Source of the DNA: Nemania diffusa
Taxonomy: Eukaryota; Ascomycota; Sordariomycetes; Xylariales; Xylariaceae
Assembly: GCA_038501195.1 (NCBI GenBank)
Contig: JBBPUQ010000007.1
Coordinates: 3,263,501-3,327,500 of the forward strand
Length of the DNA stretch: 64,000 nucleotides
Direction of reading: 5' to 3'
The stretch's first letter is position 1. Each line of letters starts with the position of its first letter. This document shows positions 33,378 through 43,405 of the stretch, in pieces. The translations under genes were made by a program, and so were the position numbers. Under the pieces are notes generated by a model, which was not told the origin of the DNA, did not search any database, and was given only the letters and a program-made list of their open reading frames with translations.

Positions 33378-36300
33378 ATGTCAACACCGACGACAAGAGC
33401 AGCAGCGGCAGCGGCAGCTGCGGCAGCTGAACAAGCTCAAAACGACAATCCGGCAGCTTCGTACGATGAAGATGACTTTACGTACGAAGATATGGCCGAA
33501 GGCAGCAGCATCCAAATGAAAATTTGGAAGAAAGAGACAGATCCGAAGTATTGGGATACGACCATTGACCCTAATACCCCTTCGGAACCTATAAAATTGA
33601 CAACATACTTCGCACGATGCCTACACGACTACATACGACTGAAAGTCGAAGGCGAACAGCTCGTACGAACATTTGCAATGGACTTTGACGGATGGACAAG
33701 ATCTATGTTCGTAAATGTCAGTCGTACGTTCAAACAAGAATTTGGCATTATGGTCGGACGTAACTTAGGTACCCGACTGCGCGGTACAACATACGATGAC
33801 AAGTTTATCTACATTCTCAAGAAATATAGAGACGACGATGATGACGAGTCGGACGATGATATGTCCGTACGAACGGCACCAGCTCCGGCATCTACACCGG
33901 CGAGCATATTAGAACCTCCCGTCGTACGAACGGATCTTTTGGCACCACAACCGGCTGCACCAAGACCAGCGACACCAGCACGCCATGCGGTGCCTGGTAC
34001 AAATGATCAAGTACCCAGTCCCTTCGTACGAACAGGAACCCAAGAACCTGTACCTACCCCCGGGATTCCCACTGCGCATCCTGCGCCCCTACCCACGTAC
34101 GAAGATCGGTCGTACGAACTTCCCCCTACCCGGATTATTTACAATAGTCCGATTGAAACAGCCCAATTCACTGCGTTTACCAAGGTATGGCGATCCGACT
34201 GGAACTACAGCGGTAAGCCGTACGACATATTGTACGACAAGGCTCGAATCTTTATTTCGACGTGCCGTCGACTCGGAATTACTGAAGGACAGTACTACGC
34301 AGTATTTCCTTCCGTACTAAAAGAAAGAGCCGAACAGTACTATCTCAACTACATTGGTCCGACACGTAGATGGGACGAAATTTATACAATGCTCGACAAT
34401 CACTTTAATACGACAGTTAACCATAGTCAGTACTGGACCGACTGGACGACTACTACCTTCGTACGAATGAAACAAGACAATCCGACGAAGACAATGCCTG
34501 AAGTATTAGAGACTATGATCGACAAGCTCCAACTTACGCAACGTGCCCTAGGACCTGGCTACCATGGAGAAATACCACTTCATACAGCAGTCGTACGAGC
34601 ATGCTCTGGCGTACCCGAGCTCGAACCTGCCCTGATTAGTCAGAAACCTACGTGCGAAGCACTGTTTTCTGACCTGCGGGCAGCGCTGCAGGTTTCTCTC
34701 AATCGAGAGGTAAACCACTATCGTACGACAGACGTTCACTTCGTCGACAGACGGTATAATACCAAGTACCCGAAACGATCGTACGGTTATAGCCCCAAGA
34801 AGAATTTTCGTCGAGGACCACAGCGATCGTACGATAAGAATAACAGAAGTGACAAGAAGTGCTTTATTTGCAAGAAGCCTGGTTGTTGGTCCACCAACCA
34901 CAGCCAACAGGAAAGATCGAAGGCAAGAGAGCAATATCTTGCTGCGTGCGATACCCTAGAGCAAAAAGCCCCATCGTACGAAGAGTATGATGCATTTGTA
35001 CTGGACTACGAAGGTGATGAGGACCTTCCGTACGACAATGAATCTGATGACGACCTGGATTCTGAGACCGGAAACGAAACAGTCCAATTCTTGATGGATT
35101 CAGCATATCTCCATCGTACGACAGGAGAAGACATATATGCCCAAGACCAAACGTCGACATCAGACAATTTCCACTTGGACAGCCAATATAGTACGAAATA
35201 CCAAGGTATCCTATGGGATACTGGCGCAGCTAAGGTTTCGACTACTGGAAAAGCCCAAGCCGAAGCTTTCGTACGAGAGAACCCTTCCGTACGAATAGAC
35301 TGGACCCCGGGCAGTGCAGCAATTCGATTCGGTGGTATCAAAGGCCTTGAAGCTATAGGTACTATGACGATTCCAACGTCGATTGGACCGATTGAATTCC
35401 ACATTCTAGACGCACCGACCCCGTTCCTACTGTCGCTGCAAGACGCAGATCGACTGCACGCTTATTTCAACAACGTACAGGACGTGATCGTACGACAGGA
35501 TGGTACAACAGTACCAATCGTACGAAAATGGGGACACCCGTTTTTCGACGTCAGCCGATCGGAAGCCGCAGGTTACTTCACAGAACAGGAGCTCCGAAGG
35601 TTACATCGTCGATTTGGACACCCTCGTACGGAGAGACTTGTGAAGTTACTGCGAGAGGCTGGACATGATGACATTAACGTCTCAGTACTTCGAGAAATCA
35701 AGAAGTTTTGCCACCATTGTCAATCGTACGACCAAGCTCCAAGAAGATTTAAGTTTTCGCTGAAAGACGAATGCAATTTCAACTACGAAATAGTTATCGA
35801 CGTCGTACAGATCAACGGACGACCGACTTTACACGTAATCGATACGAGTACTTCGTTTCAAGCAGCTAAATTTCTGAAGTCTTTGAGTGCGTACGATACT
35901 TGGGACGCACTATGCCAATGTTGGATTTTGGTATACCAAGGGCCACCCGATTACATCGTACACGATCCCGGTACGAATTTTTCGTCCGAAGAATTTCGCA
36001 ATAACGTACGACTAGTCGGAGCTTCGTGCAAAGAAATGCCTGTCGAAGCACACTGGGCCGTCGGAAAAGTCGAACGGGCACATGCACCACTCCGTCGTAC
36101 GTTTGATATTTTGTACAAAGAAATCGGTCACTGTACGGACGAAGAAACAGTACTGCAAATGGCTATAAAAGCTTTAAACGATACAGCTGGACCGAACGGT
36201 CTCGTACCTACTCTACTAGTCTTTGGAGCCTACCCCAGAATCAACGGCGATTCACCCCCTTCGCCGGAAATTACCCAAAGAGCGGAAGCCGTACGAAAAG

Positions 36301-38372
36301 CTATGAAGATGTTGAGAAGTATTCGTACGAAAGTTGATATCGACCGAGCTATACAAACCAGAAACGGACCAGCATCATCGTACGAAGTACTTTCCCTACC
36401 CCTCCAGAGTGAAGTTATGGTATGGAGAGAACGAAAAGGCTGGACAGGACCGTATAAGATTTCTGCGATCGAAAATCGTGACATTACGGTCGATATGACG
36501 AACGGACCGGCCAAGTTCCGTTGCACACAGGTCAAGCCATACTACCGGCAAGAAGCTATGCCTGACCCATCGTACGAAGAGAATGACCCTTCGTACGACC
36601 CTCTCCAGGCTGTTGAACAGCCGCAACCCCGACGCAGAGGCAGACCGAGGAAGTCACCTGCACCCACTGGCGACCAATACCTTGCACCGAAAGAAGTCAA
36701 CGATTACGCTCTAGCCGTACGACTGAGACAGGACGGTGTAATTACTACACCCGGCGCACCCTTTGAACAATCAGACGCAGCCGAAATAGACGCGCTGGCA
36801 ACCCAGGGTGTATTTCAGTTCGTACGATATAACCCGGACCAACATGACCAAATGAGAATTTTCCGGACTAGGCTCGTACGAGAAGTCAAAGGTAAAACGA
36901 CCAAGCCGTACGAAAAGTCCAGATTAGTTGTACAAGGTTATAGAGACGACGACAAAGTCCGAATTCTTACGCAAGCACCGACAATCCAGCGTATGAGTCA
37001 ACGGTTTATCATGGCTTTGGGACCGTCGCTAATTCAAGACTACGGCATGCACGCGGAGCTGCGAGACATCTCTCAAGCATATACACAGTCGTACGACAAG
37101 TTGAACCGAGAGATTTATGCCTATTTGCCGAAGGAACTGGAAAACAGGTACCCGGCAGGCACTATGTTTCGGATCGTACGACCATTATATGGATTGGCTG
37201 AGTCAGGATTATACTGGTATAAGACCTACCACAGACATCACTGCCAGGAATTAGGCATGAAAGTGTCTACGTACGACCCATGTTTGCTGTATACTGAGAA
37301 GAAACCCGACGAATTTGCGATTACAGGACTTCAAACGGACGATACGTTCAGTATTGTGTCTGAGAAGTTTTCGTACGAAGAAGAAACCAAGCTACCATTT
37401 CGCGCGAAACCAAAAGCAAAATTGACGCCCGAACACCCCGTCGAATTCAACGGAAGCAAGATCCAAATGGACGGACAGGATTTCATCTTCACTCAACGGG
37501 GACAGGCCGAACAACTGCGTATTATTGACCTTCGTACGGAAGATTATCCTCAGCAATATGTCGCTCAGCGAGCTCGAGGCGCATATATCGCGTCGGTATG
37601 TCAACCGGAAGCATCGTACGACCTGTCGATAGCTGCACAAGTTCAAGAGCCGTCAGAGGACGATGTTAAAGCATTGAACGTACGAATACAATGGCAGATC
37701 GACAACGCACAGCGAGGACTACGCTATATACCCTTGAATCTTAGTCGTACGAAGATCTTTATCTTCACCGACGGAGCGTTTGCAAACAACAAAGATTTGA
37801 GTTCTCAGATCGGATTTGTAATCGTACTAGCCAACGAGAGCCGTACGAAAGACACCTTTACGATCGAAGGCAATATTGTTCACTGGAATTCAATCAAGTG
37901 CAAACGAGTCACACGTAGCGTACTGGCAAGTGAGTTATATGGCATGGTCAACGGATTCGACTGCGCTATTGCACTCGGTACGACCCTTCAGAGAATCATT
38001 CGTACGATGAAATTACCAACTGTACCACTGGTTATATGTACCGATTCCAAGTCTTTGTACGAATGTTTGGTCAAGCTGGGAACTACGCAAGAGAAGCGAC
38101 TTATGATCGACATTATGTCACTTCGAGAAGCGTACGAAAATCGTGAGATCACAGAGATACGTTGGATCGATGGCAAGGATAACCCGGCAGACGCTTGTAC
38201 GAAGAAAGCACCTAACCAAGCACTGGAAAAGCTGGTTAGTACAAATAAGCTGGTCGTACGAGTGGAAGCATATGTAGATCGGTTGGACAGTGGAAGGAAT
38301 GACGGAGGATTGGTTGACATTGGAACTGGAGTTACCGCACAAAAGAAAGAATCTCCAGTGTTGGACCAATGA
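33378..38372 (+). CDS. Copia-type gag-pol polyprotein
   Basis: 1664 residues in one frame, preceded by a pyrimidine-rich leader of CCCTACC-like units. Gag (about 1-530) begins with an Ala-rich stretch and ends with a zinc knuckle CFICKKPGCWSTNH at about 495, which is C-C-C-H rather than C-C-H-C. Protease is at WDTGAA (Asp614). Integrase follows with an HHCC-type finger (LHRRFGH about 742; FCHHC) and a DD35E triad at Asp808, Asp863 and Glu899. Reverse transcriptase shows DISQAYTQS and LQTDDT (Asp1321) in place of YVDD. RNase H starts at FTDGAF (Asp1465) with ASELYG and CTDSKS. The order GAG-PR-IN-RT-RH defines Ty1/copia. The stop lies inside the 3' LTR. Gag and Pol are fused without a frameshift, so another mechanism must set their ratio. 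Confidence 0.95.
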   Translation: MSTPTTRAAAAAAAAAAEQAQNDNPAASYDEDDFTYEDMAEGSSIQMKIWKKETDPKYWDTTIDPNTPSEPIKLTTYFARCLHDYIRLKVEGEQLVRTFAMDFDGWTRSMFVNVSRTFKQEFGIMVGRNLGTRLRGTTYDDKFIYILKKYRDDDDDESDDDMSVRTAPAPASTPASILEPPVVRTDLLAPQPAAPRPATPARHAVPGTNDQVPSPFVRTGTQEPVPTPGIPTAHPAPLPTYEDRSYELPPTRIIYNSPIETAQFTAFTKVWRSDWNYSGKPYDILYDKARIFISTCRRLGITEGQYYAVFPSVLKERAEQYYLNYIGPTRRWDEIYTMLDNHFNTTVNHSQYWTDWTTTTFVRMKQDNPTKTMPEVLETMIDKLQLTQRALGPGYHGEIPLHTAVVRACSGVPELEPALISQKPTCEALFSDLRAALQVSLNREVNHYRTTDVHFVDRRYNTKYPKRSYGYSPKKNFRRGPQRSYDKNNRSDKKCFICKKPGCWSTNHSQQERSKAREQYLAACDTLEQKAPSYEEYDAFVLDYEGDEDLPYDNESDDDLDSETGNETVQFLMDSAYLHRTTGEDIYAQDQTSTSDNFHLDSQYSTKYQGILWDTGAAKVSTTGKAQAEAFVRENPSVRIDWTPGSAAIRFGGIKGLEAIGTMTIPTSIGPIEFHILDAPTPFLLSLQDADRLHAYFNNVQDVIVRQDGTTVPIVRKWGHPFFDVSRSEAAGYFTEQELRRLHRRFGHPRTERLVKLLREAGHDDINVSVLREIKKFCHHCQSYDQAPRRFKFSLKDECNFNYEIVIDVVQINGRPTLHVIDTSTSFQAAKFLKSLSAYDTWDALCQCWILVYQGPPDYIVHDPGTNFSSEEFRNNVRLVGASCKEMPVEAHWAVGKVERAHAPLRRTFDILYKEIGHCTDEETVLQMAIKALNDTAGPNGLVPTLLVFGAYPRINGDSPPSPEITQRAEAVRKAMKMLRSIRTKVDIDRAIQTRNGPASSYEVLSLPLQSEVMVWRERKGWTGPYKISAIENRDITVDMTNGPAKFRCTQVKPYYRQEAMPDPSYEENDPSYDPLQAVEQPQPRRRGRPRKSPAPTGDQYLAPKEVNDYALAVRLRQDGVITTPGAPFEQSDAAEIDALATQGVFQFVRYNPDQHDQMRIFRTRLVREVKGKTTKPYEKSRLVVQGYRDDDKVRILTQAPTIQRMSQRFIMALGPSLIQDYGMHAELRDISQAYTQSYDKLNREIYAYLPKELENRYPAGTMFRIVRPLYGLAESGLYWYKTYHRHHCQELGMKVSTYDPCLLYTEKKPDEFAITGLQTDDTFSIVSEKFSYEEETKLPFRAKPKAKLTPEHPVEFNGSKIQMDGQDFIFTQRGQAEQLRIIDLRTEDYPQQYVAQRARGAYIASVCQPEASYDLSIAAQVQEPSEDDVKALNVRIQWQIDNAQRGLRYIPLNLSRTKIFIFTDGAFANNKDLSSQIGFVIVLANESRTKDTFTIEGNIVHWNSIKCKRVTRSVLASELYGMVNGFDCAIALGTTLQRIIRTMKLPTVPLVICTDSKSLYECLVKLGTTQEKRLMIDIMSLREAYENREITEIRWIDGKDNPADACTKKAPNQALEKLVSTNKLVVRVEAYVDRLDSGRNDGGLVDIGTGVTAQKKESPVLDQ

Positions 38373-38666
38373 CCTGACAGGACCTGTACGTACGCACTAG
38401 GTGCGTACGACCAGGACCTGAACCAGGACCCTTATCAGGTAACCGAATAGATAAGGAATACAGGGACCCACTGGGATCCACAGGACCCACAGGTCCCACG
38501 CACACACACATGTAAATAACCTGCGTACGACCCTTCTGGTCGTACTTCCCTTTGTAGAATACACACACGAATCAATACAGAACCTTAGGACCTGGAAACA
38601 GACCCCAAACCCCACGGATTACTCCGAATCCTCTTGTGTACGTACGTACGAAGAGTTCCACCAACA
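38359..38666 (+). repeat. 3' LTR of the copia element
   Basis: 308 bp, identical to the 5' LTR and containing the last codons and stop of gag-pol at its left edge. Followed by the target copy ATAAT. Confidence 0.95.
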
Positions 38667-38671
38667 ATAAT

Positions 38672-40129
38672 TATTATTTATAAAAAAAGCTAAAAAAAAT
38701 AGTTTTAATTATTATATAGTTTTTTTAAAAAAAATATTAAATAATTAATAATAATAATTTATAGTAATTTTTAAATATAAAAGTAATAAAAAATTATAAA
38801 AAATATTTATTATAACTTTTATAAACTTTTTATATTAAAAAAATTAATAAATTAAATAAATTTATTATTAAATTAAAAACTTTTATATAAATATAAAAAT
38901 ATTTATTTTATAATAAAATTATAAATTAAGTTTTAATATATTTTTATTAAAAAAAAATTAAATCGATTTTATATATTGTTATAATAATTTGATTTAATAT
39001 TGTTTTTATAGTTTTAAAGTTAATTTAATTTAATTTAAATTTAAACTTTAAATATTATATTATTATTAATAAAATAATTTTTTATTTATATAAAACAAAA
39101 TATTATATTTTTTAATATAAAATAAAAAACAACTTTATAATAATTAATAACTTTTTTTTTATTAATAATATTTTAAATTATAAAAGTTTATAAATTTATA
39201 TAATAATTTTATTTAAAAATATAATAAAATAAAAAATTATAAAATAAAATATTATTATTATTTTAATAATTAAAATAAAACTTTTAATATTATTATAAAT
39301 TTTAAAAAAAAATTTATTTATAAATTAACTTTTTAAAAAATTAAGCTTTAAACTAAAAAAAAACTATATAATAATTAAATGTAATAACTAATAAATAATA
39401 AAACTAATAAATAAAAAAATAACAGTTTTAAAAATTAAACTAAAATATATTAATATATATAATTATTAATTAAAATAAAAAGTTTAATAAAAATATTTAT
39501 AAATTAAATATATATTTATAAATAAAATAATTATAAATAAATTTATAAAAAGCTTTATAAAAAAAAAATAAAAAAACTTTTTAAAATAATTTAATTTAAT
39601 TAATATAAAAAAAAAATTACAAATAAAACAAATAAAAAAAGTTATTAATAAAAATTTAAAAATTTTAAAAAAAAATTTTAAAAAAAAAAAATTAATAAAT
39701 TATTAATTTAAAACTAATTTATAACTTTTAAATCAATTTTAATATTTTTAAAAATAATTTTATAATTTTTAAATCAATTAATATAAACTAAAACTAATAT
39801 ATAGTTTTTAAATTAATTAAAAATATAATAAAAAATTAAAAAAATAATATATATTTTATTATATTATTTATTTATTTAAATATATATATTTGTTATTTTA
39901 TTATATTATTAAATTATTTTAAATTATTTAAAACATTTAAAAATATAATAAAAAATTAACAAAAAAAATTAATATATTTTTAAACTATTTATTTATTTAA
40001 ATATTAACTAGTTTTTGTACTGTTTTATTATTAACATTTTTAAAACAATTACTAAATTAAATTGTAGTTTATTTTAAACTTTTTATATTAATTAAAATAA
40101 TACTTTAAAAGTTTAGTTTTACAAAAATA
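38672..40129. repeat. Near-pure A/T block, right interior of the RIP-degraded element
   Basis: About 1.5 kb of the same composition as the left block, continuing the outer element after the copia insertion. No readable protein. Confidence 0.85.
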
Positions 40130-40332
40130 TATTAAATATATAAAAAATAAATTAAACTTTATATTTTAAATACTAAAAAGCTCTAACTAGAAAAAAGTAC
40201 TTTTTGTTTCAGGGGGTTCTATTTATATACTTATTTTGTATGCTAGAAAAAAATCTCTTAAAATAGCGGTGACACATAACAACAATAATTACACCAATCA
40301 ATTCAATCAATCTAAAAGGCTTATTTCTAACA
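40130..40332. repeat. Right LTR of the RIP-degraded element
   Basis: 203 bp. Its inner (left) part is strongly C-to-T/G-to-A altered compared with the left LTR, while its outer (right) 70 bp keep Cs and Gs that the left LTR has lost. Ends CTAACA and is followed by the target copy GCATC. Confidence 0.9.
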
Positions 40333-40877
40333 GCATCCGCTAAGCTTTATATCTCAAAAGCGGTTGAAGATAACAACTATTCATTTCTGTGTCATCAGCA
40401 GATCTCTATGCAAGGGGACGCTCCCGGGATACTGGCCTCTTAGTCAGGAAGCTGAAAGGCTAGATATGCAATTTAACCGGCACGCGAGGCACCTGCGAAA
40501 CATATACGGGGTTGGAAGCAATATATCTTACATTTAGATCAATCTTCACCACCCGGACTTCCGCATCAATAGCGTCACATTTTAATTACTATCAATGCGA
40601 GCTCATGTGCATGATGTAATCGGTAGCATTCGTGCCTTTAGTATGAGATTCGAGCAGGAAGATCACGACGATCAGAAGAAGAATCTCTCCGCTGGCTTCG
40701 CGTCCTCTCCTAATGCGAACTATCCTCCGACTGTTCTCCTCTACGTTATCATAATAGGTCGTATTAATAAAGCCCGCTATTCTCTGACCATGTCGCACCT
40801 ACTCGCGCAACCTGGGTTAGGAGCAGTCACCGGAAGCTAGAGGCTAGCTAAATGGTAGGACAAAACTCACAATAACG
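40333..40877. other. Intergenic stretch after the transposon island
   Basis: 545 bp of normal composition between the outer LTR and the serine-hydrolase start. An 81-codon open frame occurs but has no recognisable content. Holds the presumed promoter of the next gene. Confidence 0.45.
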
Positions 40878-42859
40878 ATGCGGCAGTACGTAAAATCAGC
40901 GATTTCATTAGTATCATGGGTGTGGGTATCGTCAGTCTTGAGCATCCCCAATTGTCCATTTCCAGGAGCAGCGTTCCCCAAGCCAACCAACCTAGCCGCG
41001 TCGCCAACTATACAAGCCGCCCTAAAGAACATCACCGCGGCCTTCGAGGCGTACGACAAGGACCCGTCCAACAACCCAAATGCCACATCATGGTCCCTCC
41101 AGATCTTCTCTGCGTCGTCGGAAGAGCCCCTATGGGAGCACTACCACACCGCGGAAAACCTGCTTGGCACCGATGGGTCGGGAAACTTCACCGTCGGCCC
41201 GGACACGATATACCGCCTCGGGAGCCTGACCAAGATCTTCACGATTCTGACGTTCCTCGCCGAGGCGGGCGACGCGTACTGGAACGACCCGGTGACGAAG
41301 TTCGTGCCCGAGCTGCAAGTGCTCGCCGCGAAGGCGCAAGCTGATCCCGTTATGTATGTGGACTGGAGTAGCGTCACGCTCGGTGGTCTGGCAAGCCATA
41401 TGGCTGGCATTACTAGAGACTGTGTGTATTCCACAGCGACCCCCCTGCAAGGCGAAAAAGTTATTAATGGAATACCAGATGCTCTCGAAGGCGAACTGAC
41501 GCAGGAGCACAACCAAACTGTGCTCATGAGCCAGGGGTTCCCTCCCGCGCCTTGGACTATGGTACCGTTCTGCGGCGAAGTGGTAACTTGCAACCGGACT
41601 CGTACGCAGCAGCCTCCTTCTCCCGCTCAGGCGCAGTACACTAACTAGCGATCGATCAGAGGTGTTCGCAGGTCTAGGGATTGTGCCCCCCTCCTTTGTG
41701 CCGTCCCACACACCCGGGTACTCGAATCTAGGCTACCAGCTCCTCGCGTACGCACTCGAGGCGATCACGGGAAAGAAGTTCGCAGACATGCTCAAGAGCA
41801 CAGTCATAGACCGACTCGGCCTCACGCACACGTACTACGACCAAGTTCCGCCGCGCGAGCTCGGCGTCATACCACCTGGGAACGAGGCGGGATGGAACTT
41901 CAGTCTCGGGGAGGCCAGCCCGTGAGCCTCACTCCCCCCCTTCCCCCACCACCCACAGCCTATTTTTTCTTCTCTTTTCCACTCCCAGCTCAGCGCCGCG
42001 TGTGAACTCCACTAACCCAACCCACAGCACAGGCAACATGTACTCCTCAGTAACCGCTCTCAGCGCCCTCGCCCGCTCCATCCTGAGCAACACCCTCCTC
42101 TCCCCCGCGCAAACCCGCCGCTGGCTGAAGCCCGCCGCCACGACCGCCGACATGGCCGAAGGCGTCTCCTACCCCTGGGGCTACCGCCGCATCCCCCTCG
42201 GCGCCGCCGGCGCCGCGCACCGCGTGGTAGACGCGTACAGCAAGGCCGGCAGCATCAACGCGTACGCCTCCCTCCTCGTGCTGCTGCCCGACTACGCCGC
42301 CGGCTTCGCCGCCCTGCTCGCGGGCGCGTGGCCCGGGAACGCGAACTGGGACATGGCGGACGCCATCGGGCCCATCCTCCTGCCCGCGCTCGAGGCCGCC
42401 GCGCGCGAGGAGGCCGAGGCGCGCTACGCGGGCACGTACAGCGCGGAGGGCGGGGTGAACAGCAGCTTGGTGCTGAGCACCGACCCGGAGAGGCCCGGGA
42501 TAGGCGTTGACAGCTGGGTGAGTAATGGGACCGACATGGTCCCCGTGGCGGTGCGGTACACGCTGGGCTACGCCGCCGCGGCGCCGAGTATCCGGCTGTT
42601 CCCTACCGGGCTCGAGAGCGGCGGCGGAGGTGCTGGGGGGAGGAAGAAGGTGGCGTTCAAGGCCATGATCGAGGATACGGGGGGCGTGGACCGGAGCGGG
42701 AGGATGTTCTCCACGAACTGCGGCACGTGGGTCAGCCAGACGGTCGCTGTGTACGCGGACTTCCCGCTCGACCAGTTCGTGTTTGCGCTCGGCGACGACG
42801 GGGTGGCTGAGAGTGTTGTGCCGTTGGCGCTTAGGACGCCGCTTGTGAAGGCGAGGTGA
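40878..42859 (+). CDS. Secreted beta-lactamase-like serine hydrolase (class C / PBP fold)
   Basis: Three exons (40878-41601, 41660-41921, 42028-42859) give 605 residues. The N-terminus MRQYVKSAISLVSWVWVSSV is a signal peptide. The nucleophile motif SxxK is SLTK at Ser116-Lys119, after DTIYRLG, and the second motif YxN is Tyr262-Ser263-Asn264 in TPGYSNLGYQLLAYALE. The long C-terminal region is Ala/Gly-rich and beta-structured, as in other fungal members of about 600 residues. These extracellular enzymes hydrolyse esters or amides (lactones, D-amino-acid peptides or xenobiotic lactams); the natural substrate is unknown. Intron 1 has a clear CTAAC branch site, and removing it restores CNRT-QVFAGLG. 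Many N-x-S/T sites suggest N-glycosylation. Confidence 0.88.
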
Positions 42860-43405
42860 TTTACACGGCCTAGATAGAGGAATCAGTGGCCGTGAGAGGT
42901 TAGAAAGGGGTGGGACACCAGCACAGAGCGATGACGAGTGAGTGGCTCACGGTGCTAGAGAATAAAATGGGATGCCCGACATGAATTATCAGCTCGGGCA
43001 GCCGATGCATGTTAGAGGGATAATTACATACTTCTAGGCAAGGTATACAACCATGGTGTTCTGATGCAGCTTATAGGATGTGATGCGAATACGAGGGTAA
43101 ATGCCAGGATAGGAACGAGGATCTACTAGAGTACTAGCATGTAACCAGCTATATCGTACATACCTAGGTACTATTCTCCCCCCCCGCTTCGGTTTTTTTT
43201 TATTACTTTTTAACTCTAGTTTATTATATCTTTAAAGTCACTCTGTTAAAGCAGCATTTAACAAAATATAACTAGAAGTTTTAACTTAGCTAAAAATGTT
43301 CTCACTTAACAGACTATTTGTTCGCTACTTTATTATGGTTTTACTATCTGTATAATAACTAACAAATAACCCCACCATTGTGGGAGAGTATATTACCATC
43401 ATATA
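42860..43405. other. Convergent intergenic region
   Basis: 545 bp between two 3' ends. The right part (about 43190-43400) is AT-rich, with C- and T-runs at 43175-43210. No gene seen. Confidence 0.45.

Larger units (their letters stand above)
32751..38666 (+). mobile_element. Intact Ty1/copia-type LTR retrotransposon
   Basis: 5916 bp with identical 308-bp LTRs (32751-33058, 38359-38666; TG...CA ends) and a 5-bp target duplication ATAAT (32746-32750, 38667-38671). It contains one uninterrupted gag-pol frame and shows no RIP-like base shift, in sharp contrast to its surroundings. It therefore inserted after the outer element was mutated and is very young. A purine-rich stretch (about 38341-38351) near the 3' LTR is the likely polypurine tract. 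A conventional initiator-tRNA primer-binding site is not visible after the 5' LTR. The whole element is densely sprinkled with CGTACG. Confidence 0.95.
28588..40332. mobile_element. Old, RIP-degraded LTR retrotransposon, interrupted by a younger copia element
   Basis: Two 203-bp direct repeats bound the unit (28588-28790 and 40130-40332), each ideally beginning TGTTAG and ending CTAACA. The 5-bp duplication GCATC flanks it at 28583-28587 and 40333-40337. Without the inner element and its target copy, the length is about 5.8 kb, normal for a Ty3/mdg4-type or copia element. The interior is almost entirely A and T and has no readable protein, so the superfamily is unknown. All differences I see between the two LTRs are transitions. 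This is the product expected of repeat-induced point mutation. Confidence 0.9.

Noticed and set aside
28588..40332. A/T block as mitochondrial insert or centromere core
   Set aside because: Matching 203-bp LTRs, a GCATC target duplication and transition-only differences explain it as a RIP-degraded retrotransposon. No mitochondrial genes are readable.
41602..41659. CGTACG at the donor of the serine-hydrolase intron as a trace of the copia motif
   Set aside because: A single hexamer at a splice donor; occasional CGTACG in GC-rich coding DNA is expected and is not clustered here.
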